64,000 nt of DNA from Caenorhabditis elegans (lineage: Eukaryota; Nematoda; Chromadorea; Rhabditida; Rhabditidae): assembly GCF_000002985.6 (NCBI RefSeq), contig NC_003281.10, positions 3,968,001-4,032,000 on the forward strand, written 5' to 3'. The notes under the pieces were generated by a model. It made no database searches. It was not told the DNA's origin and saw only the letters and a program-made list of their open reading frames with translations. A program made the translations under genes and the position numbers. Below are positions 21,737 through 34,600 of this stretch, piece after piece. The number at the start of each line of letters is the position of its first letter. Position 1 is the stretch's first letter.

Positions 21737-24162
21737 TCAAGTGATAATTAATGACCTTCTTGTTGCACTTGAAAGACTTGTTCCATCATCTGTTCCTGTT
21801 GAAACTACATCTACTGAAACACGGGCTCGGAATGCGTTACTGCTCTTTCGCTGGCGACGAAGCTCCGCGTAGTATCTGAAAATTTATCCATCAGTGGCTT
21901 CTTTTTTAGTTAAATGTTCATTATTTACAAAACAAGTCAGGAAAATTCGAAAAATTTCAATTTTGAAGTATGTTTCTACATTTCTTATTCTGTTAGTGGT
22001 TTTGACCAACTATGTAGGCCTGAGCCAGCCCCTAAGCCTTAGCCTAAGCCTAAAACTAAGCCTGAACCTAAGCCTAAGCCCAAACCTAATCATTTGCATT
22101 CTGTAAGCTCAAAATATTAAACTCTGAACTGAAATCTCATGAATAATTTTTACATTTCCTTCCTGTCCCCTTGCCAATCTTCAAACTCTGCCAACATTTC
22201 CTAAAGCCAATAACAAGACACAATTTTTGATCTCAGCCTATTAGTCACTATCAGATATCATCAGGTATGTCTACTCCAAATTTGGCGATAAAAAATAATT
22301 ACAAATTCATAAAGCTTACCCATCTCTGACCGCCGAAAAGACATGCGATGTGAGCAAAGACCATGCGGCGGCAGTTTCACTTGTCGGATGAGCAGCCTGA
22401 TCCAAGAATGTGCATTCGGTGGTAACGGCGTCGGCGGTACACGCGAAGAAGTCCGGTTTAAAACCGTTGGCACGGAATTGAACATGGTTACACCCGAATT
22501 CTTCAGATATTCTGCAAGGGAAAACTTTAAAAAACTTCCTTTTTACCAGAAAACCGTACCTATTAATCTCATCAATATCCATTATATTCTCAACAATTCC
22601 CAACAAAAATTGTTTCAAATATTGTGAGTTTTCATATCTCTGTCCTTTGCTCAAATTATCAATAAATTGCTTAAAATCATCCCTTCGTTCAAGTGCTCGA
22701 CGGAATATTCTTTCTCCAAGATCATCCTTTGAATTGTCCATACATCCTTTGATAATTTGTCGTTGATTAACTGATAAAATTGGTTTTCGATTTCCTTGGG
22801 AAGAGATTGATGGACGGCTGCTGCTGCTGGAAGATCTGAATTTGAGATAGTGTTAGAGAGGGGGATTAGTTGGGTTTTAAAAAAGTTAGTTTGTTTTTGA
22901 GAACTAGAATTAATATTAAATTAGACAACAAGCGTTTAATACTACATTTGTTATCGAATGCTTCGATGACAGGTAGGCACGTTTCATGCCTGCTTGTCTG
23001 GCCGCCTTGAAGTTAGGTTTTTTCTACCTACGAGTACCTCTGGAACCATAAAAATATAAAAAAAACATCTGAGCTATGAGCTGATACAAATTGAATTAGA
23101 CCCATTTCAGCGGGTGGAAAATTGAATTTTGATTGGCACAAGTTCAAAACCACAAAAAAAGTCGGTTCATTGAATTGTGTATTAAATTGATTTTTCTGTC
23201 AGTCAACAAAAATTTTCAGAACTCTCTGGACAAATCTACCGCCACTGCCAGAATATAAAGAAGAATTGAGAGGATGCTTATTTTAGGCTCAGGTTTGGGC
23301 TTAGGCATAGGCTGTAGTTCAGATTTGGGCTCCGTTTTAGGCTTACGCTTAAGATGTTTAAGTGTTTTGGCATTAATTTTAGTTTCAGAGATAAAGCGTT
23401 TCTTCTTATTACTCATGATTAGGTGCATGCGTACTTCGTATCAAATGTGTGGGGGGTTCCCTGAATCATGATAAATCTCAAACGTGATGACTCCCACAGA
23501 TTCCCTTCTCTCCGCAACTCCCACTGTGCAGACCCCAGAATAGTTGTAATCTGTGCTACGTCACAGATATATAAAAATAACAAAGTGGTGTAGAGACACC
23601 ACCAGTAGGAGCAGTGCACTTTGTAATAAAATCGGAAGAGCACTGCCAGGAGGTCATACAACACGATGAAATTTGATGATGGGAATGAAGTTACGGGGGA
23701 ACGGGTCAATTTGTTACTGCAATTTTCGTTTACTAGTTGGTTAGATTTCATCTACTGATATTAAATTCTCGAAATCGAATTCCCAAATGACTATGACGTA
23801 GAAATCTAGAAACGTGTAGGAGTGATTCAGAAATCTCATTCCTACCAAATTAGCGCCTGTGTTTGTAAAATTCCGAAAAAAGACGGTAGGTAGGCACGTA
23901 GGTAGGCAGGCATAGGTCTAGTCTGTCCTAGTCATATAATCCTCGAATGATAGGTCTCAAAGTGGGCACAAAATACAGATCAGAGGCAGTAGGCATCAAA
24001 AAGTATGATGAAAGATAAATATCTGGTTTAGTACTAGTTCCACATTATTCAGTTTTTTGTAAGCAGGCATGAGGTAGGCACGTACCTTGTACTAGGCGTG
24101 GTTGCCGACTTCCTGCGCACCGACTTCTTCGGATTCGAGTCAGTTGATTTGGCGTTTCCCAT
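21737..24162 (-). CDS. glb-11: Globin-family protein with N-myristoylation-type N-terminus
   Basis: Four exons, 24162-24086, 22835-22560, 22511-22320 and 21875-21737, splice in frame to 227 residues. The N-terminus MGNAKS has Gly2 and Ser6 as in N-myristoylated proteins, followed by basic (KKSVRRK) and Ser-rich segments, so membrane anchoring is likely. The globin fold runs from about residue 45 (QIIKGCMDN) to about 190. His in EEFGCNHVQF fits the proximal F8 heme ligand; I could not assign E7. The C-terminal tail is Ser/Thr-rich. C. elegans has over 30 globins, many neuronal and thought to act in oxygen or redox sensing. Intron 3 (21876-22319) and intron 1 (22836-24085) each hold a telomere-like tract. 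The symbol comes from remembered map position. Confidence 0.8.
22028..22090 (+). repeat. Interstitial telomere-like tract (CCTAAG-rich), glb-11 intron 3
   Basis: Degenerate repeats of CCTAAG/CCTTAG, i.e. the C-rich strand of the nematode telomere repeat TTAGGC. Confidence 0.85.
23276..23352 (-). repeat. Interstitial telomere-like tract, glb-11 intron 1
   Basis: Degenerate TTAGGC/TTGGGC units (for example TTTTAGGCTC, GGGCTTAGGC), in the opposite orientation to the tract at 22028-22090. Confidence 0.75.
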
Positions 24163-27100
24163 GCTTCACGGAAGTTTTTCTATCTGAAAATCGTTTAAGT
24201 TTTGCGGAAATTGGAGAAGGATAGCGGCAGCACGGTGATGACAAAATAAAGAGGAGCAGCTTCAGCATTAGCAGAACAAAAACAGAAATGAAGACGGAAA
24301 AACAATTGATGAAGAAGGAAAAGAAGGAAAAACAACTGGACAAGAGAATTTGAGGTGCTAGAAGATCTCTCCCATTCACACGTGATAATAACTCTCTGAT
24401 TTATACTATGGCGAGGAAATGGGGCGGGGTTTTGGGAGAGAGAGAGAGAGAGAGAAGGCTCTGAGTATATGTGTATTTACTCTTGTTCCCTATGACTAGT
24501 GGCTTGTTATCAACTTGTTATGAAACAGAATGTATGTACAACAAGCTTCTGGATATTAGTACTCAGAAATTGAAGAAGTTTTAGCTGTTAAATACATAGA
24601 TTTTGAAGTGGACAGTTGGGAAAAAGCTGGAAAATTTTGAATTTCGTAATTTCTTTTGTTCGCATTAATTTTAAAATTTTGTTAGCTATTTTCAACCCGC
24701 TAAACGCCTAGGCTGCATTTAAGGGGCTCGGGAGCAATGAAGAGGCTTACCAGCAGTGAAAATGTCTACAATAACCGAGATAGAAATTTGTATCACATTT
24801 CAGAGCTGGAGCAGAAGGTTCAAATTATAAACTCTTGTTATATGTAGATTCTAGAAGTTGAGCATCTTTTGAACTTTTTGTAAATTTAATACATTATATA
24901 TTTTAATACACTACCTCAGCTCGTATCAATATCAAATTTATTGAACCTGAACCTAAACGAAATTTGTTCCCTTTCTGCCTAATCAAAAGATCATCGGATA
25001 CATAAAAGTGTACCGCGTGAGTGAGTTCTGTCAACAACGGTCATTAATTTTGTACTCTCTGATGAACAGATTGTGTACTTACTTACACATGTTCCCGTGA
25101 CGATTTCGAGACAAAGAGTTCAAGTTTTTTTTTTGGTTTATGGTTTGTGGAAGCTAGGCTCTCGGGGAATACAGTTGGAGATGTGCGGCACATTTTTTTC
25201 TGCACATTTACAAAATCCCATTTTCTCATACTTGAAAGTAAAGTTATCTTTATAAATATTTCTATATAAATTTTCCAAAAAAAAATTCTGACACAACAAT
25301 GAGAAAAATGGGATTTTGTAAATGCGCCGATCTAACTTTAAGCTTCGGTATTTTCCAGTTAACAAGCATTTTTACTATTCTTGCCCACTGGGACATTATT
25401 TGCACATTGCGAATTAACTTGGATATTGTTACGAAACAACTATTTATAGTTATACATATATATGAAAATACGTCACAGCCGGTGAGTCAATTCACCATAC
25501 GCACAGAAAATCCTTCTGGGAGTTCTAAAAATAGATAATTTCATTATAGCTGGCTGCTAGAAGTCTTAAGAAATATGAGAAATTCGAAGTTAAAGATACT
25601 TCTATATATAAAAAATTCAATTCCAAATTAAATCGGGAACCAAAATATCTACAAAAAAGCGTGGGAAGAAAAAGAAAAATAATAATCAGGAATGAATGAA
25701 TCGGTAACAACCGTGCTTCATGCATTTCCAATGAAATCCACACTCACTTGACCAAAAGCAGAATAGTGTTTTGTCCCCTTTTTTACACACCAAAAAGTGC
25801 ATAACCACCTCGTGAGCCTATGTGAGCAAACACACAAAAAAACAACTCCGAATTATTAATCAGCGAAAGATGAAGCCTTGTCTTTGGCGTATCAAAGTTA
25901 TTTTCAAATTTTCAAAAAGTTTTTGGAAACTTTGAGCTTTGAGCAAGACTTGATCAGAAAATAAAGTCAAAAAAATGAAAGCTAGAAATAGAAAAAAAAA
26001 CTAGATTGTATATACATATGAAATTGGAAAAATGAGAGGATTTGGAGGGAGAGCATCGCCCCGTGTGTGTGACGTAGGAGACAAAAAGTAGGAGGGGCCA
26101 CACGGCAGGGGAGGGGAAAAAGAGGAGGAGTTATGCATAGATTTCAAATTTGACCTGCCTGCCTTCAAGATGGCCTACACCTACTGCCTAAAATTTGCAA
26201 ACACTAAACACCGTAACTCACGCTAAACTGCAGATTTGAAAAATTTGGCAGGCAAATAGGCCAGTAGGGAGATAAGTTTGACCGATTGTGATAGGCATGC
26301 ATTACACCCATACACATTTCTGCCTACCGTAGAAGCAGTTCAGTTAAACGTACAAACCTATCTTCTTCTTACAACAAGCTCATAACCTAGATAAACCAAA
26401 TCATAAAACAGATTTGTTTTCACTCGAAAACTGAGCAATATTTCTTTTTTCAAGCTCTGGTCTTTAACAAGCCAAATGACTATTCTTGTGATCTCAACTA
26501 GTTAGAGAACAAAAAAGAAAAGAAAGAGATACAAAAACAACAGACCAGTTGCACCATTCGAGAAAAAAGGCGTCGAAACAACAACACGTCAAAAGAAATC
26601 TATCAGGGGTCTGCTGGAAGAAAGATGAAAAATTGATGTGAAGTGTTTTGTCTTTTAATCAGTGAAAAGCAAGCAATGGGAGAGGTTGAACCAATCTGTC
26701 TTTATTTTCAACAATCAACCAACTAACAGCTGACAGATTTTTTCGAGACGGGATCATGGTTGAAAGTGTCTACTTCGTTATCGGAAACTCCGGAAGCTCC
26801 GGGAGCAAACATTGGCTTCAAAACTTTAAATCTTCCTTTGAATCGAAGTTTTACCAACGATAAGCAAAAACATTAAGTTAAAATGTTCGTGGGTGGTCGA
26901 TTAATTTTGCATTTTGGCAGTAGGTACGAAGCAACCATTGTTGTGCCTACATTGAAGAAGAAGATACATATTACCACGAGTAGTCAGTTTTTTGAATTTC
27001 TACGGATTTTCATTGGTTTTGAGATTTGGATTTCTAGACTAGTTTTAACTGGGAAATGTCTAATTAAATCATTCTCAAGATCAGATTTAACAATTTGTAA

Positions 27101-27240
27101 TGTTTTTGAAAATCGAATTTTGCGGGGAAAACAGGAAAATTTTGAGAAAGAGTTCAGGAACTGATACATCAAATTGGATTAGGGCAGTGTATTTCTAGAG
27201 GAGCTTCGATCTTTTGGTGGCGATTCGGAAGTAAAATCTG
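24163..27240. other. Intergenic region upstream of glb-11, no gene recognised
   Basis: Probably contains the glb-11 promoter next to 24162. It holds a GA microsatellite (24437-24456), GTAGGCA repeats at 24060-24085 and 26150-26330, and an inverted repeat at 25205-25324. No open frame shows family similarity or convincing splice sites. Confidence 0.5.
25205..25324. repeat. Inverted repeat, 25/26-bp arms
   Basis: 25205-25229 (CATTTACAAAATCCCATTTT...) is the reverse complement of 25299-25324 apart from one extra A. The spacer of about 69 bp is AT-rich. The close match suggests a recent insertion or gene conversion. Confidence 0.8.
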
Positions 27241-27395
27241 TCTTAGTTTAAGCCTAAGCCTAAGCTTGTCTTAGCCTAAGCCTACGCCTAAGCCTAGCCG
27301 AAGCTTAAGCCTAAACCTGTAACTAAGTCTAAACCTAAGCCTTAGCCTAAGCCTTAGCCTAAGCCTTAGCCTAAGCCTTAGCCTAAGCCTAAATC
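27241..27395 (+). repeat. Large interstitial telomere-like tract
   Basis: About 155 bp of degenerate GCCTAA/GCCTTA units, including a regular 12-bp register (GCCTAAGCCTTA repeated several times) at 27340-27395. It is the largest telomere-type tract in the window. Confidence 0.9.
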
Positions 27396-27809
27396 TCGAT
27401 ATGAAGAAACTGATTTGATTTTGTGGCATGATATACTTTTGCAAGAAAAGGCCGTTTCACTGCACTAAATGACACATAGAAAGGTGGCAGCTAGTAAAAA
27501 GATAACGACACTATACATTGAAAGGGGAATCCCATATCTCTTTCATGTGTGTGTGCAAGATGCTCAGAGCAAAAAGCAAAAAATCTATTTTCAACACTCA
27601 CACAGATAGCCAGAGGCGGTGCCAAAAGGAAGTGGACAAAAACAGAATAATGTCAACTGAGGGTTTGAAGTGACAATCAGCGACCACTTGTTCTTTTCGA
27701 CATGTGATGACGTCCGTGTTAGATCCAAAATACTGGGGCAGAGAGCTAACAAGGACTAGAAATTCGAAAATCTATTTTTGAAGAAGAAAAGTGTCAAATT
27801 GAAGCAGAT

Positions 27810-27977
27810 ATGTCAAAAAACTCCGTTCCACGTCAGGAGGTGGAGAAGTGGAAGGAGATGAAGCCTATAAGAAAGACAACGTCACAAGCGGATTTTAGAG
27901 AACAAGTCTGGAAAAGAGTCTGGAAATCGGGAGAAGGTATATTAACGGATTATGGAAAGGGCTTTCAAAAAAACTGA
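27810..27977 (+). CDS. Possible short ORF, 55 residues, or first exon
   Basis: Open from ATG at 27810 to TGA at 27977. The composition looks coding-like (MSKNSVPRQEVEKWKEM... with DFREQVWKRVWKSGE later) and is better than surrounding noise. A GTATATT donor-like site follows codon 42 (27935 area), so it may be a first exon, but I found no convincing partner exon. No family is recognised. Confidence 0.2.
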   Translation: MSKNSVPRQEVEKWKEMKPIRKTTSQADFREQVWKRVWKSGEGILTDYGKGFQKN

Positions 27978-30900
27978 AGGGAATGGATTTGCCAAAATAT
28001 CAACTTTTCTCACAAACTTATAACAACGTGGGAACCAAGAGTTTATGTTTATGTGATCTCTTCAACAAAATTCAACCGTCCAACAATCCAAATGTCTAAT
28101 CTCCACATTGGCACACACTTTACTGTCTTGTGCCTAGATTCGTGCCTACAATCAACGTTCTCAAAAAATTGGCAGGCAACGATACCTATAGTTGCCTCAA
28201 ATACAACCTGATAGGATAAGTTGAGCTTATCAGCTTGTGACCTAATCATCGTTTTAAAATAGAAAACAATCAGCGCTCTGACACCGGAAATTTGATTGTT
28301 TTCAAATAGTTCAGAGAGGAAGCCACGTGTTTCCGGCTAAAGTTATTTGCAGACATATTATCGCACTCTGAGGAACTCAGTTTGTACTTGAATATGAAGT
28401 CTCAGCGTTTTCTTGTCTGACACTTCCGACACCAAATTTGCTTACGTGCATTGAAAATGGCAGTGAATCATGCAATAATCTAGTTGAGAGGATAATAGTA
28501 GGGTTCAAAATTTTGAGAAAATGTCGAAAAATAAGTTACAACCTATAATCTTGCCAACCTATAATTTCACTTTGCCCAATGCCTATATTTGCCTACCTTC
28601 AAAGCGCCATGCGCCTGATTTGTTCCTCAAGGCGATACACGCCTTCCTGATGCCTACTTTCAGCAACCAATGCCTGCTTGAGCATGCTACCAAGGCTACC
28701 TAAATCTACTCTGTGCCTACCTTCAATATGAACTACGCCTGTCTACGGGTAAACTATTTTTTCAGAAAAAAAAACTTTGCAGTTTCTGTGCATAGAAAAC
28801 CAATTTTCTTTCAAAAAAAAACTAGTTTTGAGCCCAAAGCAATTTACTTTTGTAACATGCAATTTTGAACTTATGATTAGGTTATCCTAAGGACAATAGG
28901 ATGCTCCAAAATGACTTCTGCTCCATAAGATCTCGTGACGTAGGGAGAAAGGCGTGGCCTGTTAATCATTATACAAAACATAAAAAGAGCACACCACACA
29001 CTGCTCTTTTTTATGCGCTTCAAGAAACGATGATGGGGTTGGCGGAAAGATGAAGAGATGAAGATGAAGAGGGTTGAAAACAAGAATACGAACAGATGAT
29101 AGAAAATAGTATGGAAATCAGTGGAGATTACGAGACAAAACAATTGGCCCCGCGGCGCGGACCTCCGGATATACAAGCACTTCCCGGAGTGAGCTTGATT
29201 GGGGGCCTCCCACTACATTCTATACAATACAACTGCTTTTTGAAACAAACAATCGGGGTAGGAACTTGATGAGGCAATTTAACTTTTCCCGTCTCGAATG
29301 GATCCTTCAGTCTTCGAAAACGGTTTCATAAACATGGATATCTGAATTCGGAATCTGAATGAATCTGAATGTAGAATCTGAATTTTTAAGAGATGCATGG
29401 CATCACAACGACACTCTGCTCCGTAAACTCTCAGGCGTTGGATAGAATTCGCGACATGGCTTAGAAAAATATAAAACTCGGCCATCATGAAAAATAACTA
29501 TATTTTGTCTATTCCAGATTAATGATTATAATTCTTGTTTTCATAAATATTTCAATTCCGTCAGCACACTTTGAGTCAATGGGGGCTCCTAATATTGTAT
29601 GCACAATTCTTATGAGATTTTGTGCGCGGAATGGGTCCTTCCGAATCATACTACAAAGTATCCACGTCAGAAGCAGCAGAAGCTGAGGATATTTATTTTC
29701 ATTTTCGTCAGAATTAGATATTAGAAATAGCGGTGGTGTAGGTGTTTGGGAATTTGATTTTTTCAGGAAAAAAAGTTTTGCAAAAAAAACCGATTTCAAG
29801 AAGGACCTGCAGAATCGTCCTCGATTTGATTAGTTGTATCCACGCATTATGCACATATCGAGAATGGTAACTCTTCCATGAACGTGCCTTCCTGCCTACC
29901 TACCGCCTATTATTTCAAAACCAGCTCTTTTGCAAAGCTGTTTACTTCGCGAGGAGAACAAATTCATCACAATTCATTTTTTATCGAAAAATTCAAATTT
30001 TTCGGTGAAAATCGGAAGTTTTCCACAAAAATATGAACTTGCCTCTGCTTATTATTTCCGTCTTCATATTTTGGGAAATTCCAGCCGGAAAGCAAAAAAA
30101 AACGTCACGATCTTTTTGATATCAAACTAATCCCAATATTATTAGTGGGGAAAAATATGAAGAAGAAGACGTGATCCGATTAGATTTCTGCAAAAGGGGA
30201 ATGAGAAGTGACATTTTCAGTCAAAAGAAGGCATTTGGGAGAGAAGGAAGAAATATTCAAAAAAGGAATGGATAAAAAAACGGAAACATGTGCCTTTGTG
30301 TATGCGTGTGATTTGAAATGTTATGCTTGTGGATAAAAAAGGTAAAAGAATTGAATTGTGGTGTGAGAAATAGTGATAAACAAGAATTTAGTATGACTAG
30401 GATTCCAAACTCTCATATTATGGGGACGCAGTTGTTTTAAATTGAAGTAAAAACGCGCTCCACGGCCAATTGAGAATGCTACACCCCCGAATTGTGGGTC
30501 TTGTTAGGTATTAGCAGGAAAATTGTGAATTTAAATGTTTTTCAAATCAGTTTTGGTTCTTTTTTTTGTTTTCCATTGGTTTTATGATTTTTATGACGAA
30601 ATTGATGAAATAACATTAATAAATAAATGAAAAAAAAAAACCAAAAATTAGCAACAAAAAGTTTATGAACTTAAACAATTTTTCCAAAAACTGTAAACTC
30701 CGCTTCTCCTCGTGGAGTACACGAGCTGCGTGAATCGGCACATTAAAGATTAACTTTTTCATGTAGAAACTTTAATGGGTAAATAAGGGAAAAAATACTA
30801 TCCACTGCGAAAACAGGAGCGATTTTCAGATCAAAATGGGTCCCGACACGAGCGTAACTTTTCAGCTACAGTACCCACTTGTATTTCTCAATTTTTTTTG

Positions 30901-31653
30901 CGATTTCTTTTCAATATTATTCAAAATGTTCAAATTAAAAGAATACAATTTGTTCGCTTTAATTCTCTGCAATTTTGTCAAAAACGAAAAGAAACAACGC
31001 TTCTGTGGGTACGGTAGCTGAACAATTTCGCTCGTGTCAAGACCAATATATTTTCAATAAGTTAAGTTACCGTAATCCAGTATAAAGACGCATAATAATT
31101 CAGATTTTTCTCAGAGTATTTTTTTTTGTATCCGAATTACTAATCCTATTCTAATTTTAGTTCTGCTTCTGACACTTTTGATTAAAAAAGTTTGGTTTTG
31201 CGTCATAACTTTTAGTTTTTTTTTTTCAAAAGATGAGGGATTACGCGCGTTACTATTAGTGGTATGTCTAAATAAGCTGACAAATCATGACTAACATTTG
31301 AATTTTTATGATTTTTCGGGGTAAAAAATTTAAATTAAACGTTGAAGGAAAATGATTAATAGATTTGGAAGTCTTAATTAAACAATTGAAACTAAGATAA
31401 GACTGGAGCAGAGAATGGAGAATGACATTCAAGAAAAAAATCGGGGAAAATGACTACGGAAGTTTACGGGGAAGTTTCTACAATTTTTTCGCGTAAAAGT
31501 CCCGGGGAGAAAATGAAAATGGAAAAAAAATTAATATAATACAATTTAATGAGGTAAATCAACGACAAAAGTAACTCAAGAAAATGCCAGAAAAAAACGA
31601 AGGAAAACATGGAGAAAATCAGCAACAAAACAATAAAATATGGAAAACAGATA
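27978..31653. other. Intergenic region 3' of the RRN3 gene, no gene recognised
   Basis: AT-rich with GTAGGCA/TGCCTAC-type clusters at 28125-28200, 28555-28745 and 29880-29910, and a fold-back element at 30837-31045. The open frames are translations of repeats or low-complexity DNA. Confidence 0.5.
30837..31045. repeat. Fold-back element, arms about 42 bp
   Basis: The left arm starts TGGGTCCCGACACGAGCG and ends ACAGTACCCAC (30837-30878). The right arm (31005-31045) is GTGGGTACGGTAGCTGAA to TCGCTCGTGTCAAGACCA. The GACACGA and CTACAGTA motifs are shared with the intronic palindromes at 33-57 kb. Confidence 0.8.
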
Positions 31654-31658
31654 TTTAT

Positions 31659-34600
31659 TTAGACGTTGAAAGTCTGTAGTCCAGGAGTTGCCGAGTAGTT
31701 GATCAGCGAGCTTTGTCCACAGGAGAATGTACGTTCGCGGTATCCTGAAAATTGAGATATTTGGAAAAAAAAAATTTAATTTTTACTATCAAAACTTATT
31801 TAGATATGTTTCTAAATTTCTATAATTTTTTTGACATTTTTGCGCTTTCCGGCTAGATTTATTGGTTTTTTATTGTTTTCCAATTTATCTGAAACTTTTA
31901 TGAAAAATTAAAAAAAATGTTCTTAACAACTTATAGCGCAATCTTTAAGGTTTGCAGGATTTTCTGAAAAAAAAAGTAAAAACCCAGAAAGTTTATCCGG
32001 GAATTTAAAATTAATTTATTCAATTAAATACTTTTTGCAAAATTAAAGAAACCATTGTAGAATTTAGCAGTGAAACAAACATTTAAAAACTTGTTGCTTT
32101 GAAAATATAAAATTTTTTTAAAAAGTTAAAAGTAAAAGTTAGTGTAAGTACACATATCGATTGTTTTCCGAAATTTACCTGAGGATCCACCCATCATCAT
32201 AGCATCATCTTCATCCAAGAAATCGAGACCTTCTGAACTTGAAACTGCCTCTGCTGACTTTTCTGATTTATCAGCCGTCGCAGCATTCCAGCACAATGCT
32301 TTTGTAAGTGTAGACATGTCTTCCGCCAATGGAGAGAATTTTCGCATTAATGGAGTCATGAACTTGCTGCTTCTGAAAATATTTAAAGATTTATTTCAAT
32401 TTCTTAAATGTAGAGTAGTTTGAATGGGAATTTAAGCTTCAAAAAAACTCCAAAATAGTCTCTAAGTCAGAAAAACCACCAGAGAAAAACGAAAAAAAAA
32501 CGCGTTTTTCAATTTCGGCTGAATTCCCTCCAAGCTGGCGACCGGTCGCGGAGCTCTTATTTTCAAACGACTTCAGCCAAAATTTAATAATCTCGTTTTT
32601 GAAATTTGGATTTTTCATTCTTTCGCAGATTTTTCCGATTTTATCAGTAATTTTTGTGAATTAGAGGATTTTTTGAAGCAAAATCTCAATAAAATTCAGA
32701 AAAAAACTGACTCTTTCAAATGATAACAATCAAATGGGAACATATCATCAAATGGTCGTTGAACTTCTTCAATTGGAATGATGTGATTACAGTAGACAAG
32801 TTGCAAGGATCTGGAACTTTTTCAGTGATTTTTTCAGCAGGAAATATTAGAAATTTCAATTTTCTGGTGATAAAGCTTCCATTTGTAACTTCGTAACTTC
32901 ATTTTTTTGATTTGTAACTTCAGTCATACCTTGTTATAGCTGAAAAGCATCTGGCAACTGGTTTTGACACGTATTTCAGGGGCTCCAACGGAGAATGCAC
33001 AACTCTTCCAACTCCCCAGCGACGGATTGTTTCCAGCATATCTGAAATAATATTTTAGTGTAAATAAATCATTTTTTCAAATTAAAATAAGAATTACCTT
33101 TATTCTTGACAAATTCCTTATATCTGAACGCAAAGACGAGGAAAAATGCTTGAGAAACCGAGTAAAATGTTCCATGTCTTTGAAGTCCGGGAAGGATTTG
33201 AGAACTTCCAGAACCGAATTGATCAACGTAGTGACGGAGCCAAATGTACACTTCTTCAAGCCACGTGAATGCAGTGCTGAAATTATGAAATTAACTGCAA
33301 AAATCTCAGAACTGTAATTACGAATTTACGTTTGAAAAATTATTAAGTTTTCCTAAAAAATCTAAAATTTTGCACAACAGTTTCATTAGTTTTTCTTTGA
33401 AACATCGTTTGTCGAATTTTCAGACTATTTTCCAAAAAAAACTTGTGAAACCGAAAGAAAATTGCTGAAATTCTAAAATTGATTTAAAAATCACTTACTA
33501 TATAAAGCGCGTGTCCTTCTATCCCTATGTAGTTTGATCTTTGATCAGAGCAACGAAATTTTGGGAAACCTTATGCTAAGTGCGCAGCAGACATCGATCG
33601 AGGTCCGCGATAGACACCGTATATCTAATGTGTTTTCTCAAAAAGTCGTAGGCGCGCCGTAGGTGCGGTCCACGGCTGGTTATAAATAATTGAAATTACG
33701 TAATTTCAAACATGTTTACGGAAAACGTAATTTCTTACTGAATACTTTTTGAAAAACCATGTTTCAAATCATATTCACACTTTTAAAATTAAAAAAAAAT
33801 TCTATAATTTTTAATTTAATATTCTGTCATTCATTCTCCACTCAGAAACGATATCTTGTGATCTTTGAAAAAAATTAAACAAATATTCGTTAAATGCAAA
33901 CAAATTTGTGTCTTCAAAGAGTACTGTAAATTTTTCGTTTCTTTGGAATTTTTTTAAAAACAGATTTTTCGTATTTTTTCGATTTGTTAAGCTTTAAAGT
34001 AAAAAAATGTTTTGATCCAAAAAAATGTGACAGAAATCGATTTATAAAAAAGCAACGAAAGTTTAAAGTTACAGTAATCTTTAAAAGCACACACCTTTTC
34101 ACATTTAACAAAAACTTGCCGCAAAAATCTTAAAATTTCGAGCCTGGATAATATTTTAAATTTTAAAAATCTCTCTCTTCACCTCTTCTTGACATATTTG
34201 GCTCTTGCCAAAAAAGCGGCCAAATACGAAGCAGCTCCCTGACTTTTTCTCGCATCAGCCGGGGCTCTTGGCATTCGAATGGTCACCTGCCACAGATGCT
34301 CCAACATTTTCTTCTCGTATTCCTGGCTTAACGAACAAAAATACAACCAAATAAATGAGACGTATTGAACATGAGTTGCATTGAGCATTGTCGATTCAAG
34401 ACATTCTAGAAATGTGTCAAAAAGCTTCTCCTTGGGTAGTACTTTGTCTCCAGTGATTTTAAAGTTTCTGAGCCATTTGTCATTCAATTTTGTTCGTTCA
34501 TTTCCATTTTCTTCGTCTATTTCAGAATCAACTGAGCTTCTAATGAATGTGATAACATCCGTGCACACTGAGTCCAAATATTGAATCATTTGTTCTCCTT

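Noticed and set aside
28521-28703. 60-residue plus-strand frame
   Set aside because: It is a translation of the TGCCTAC/GCCTTC dispersed repeat.
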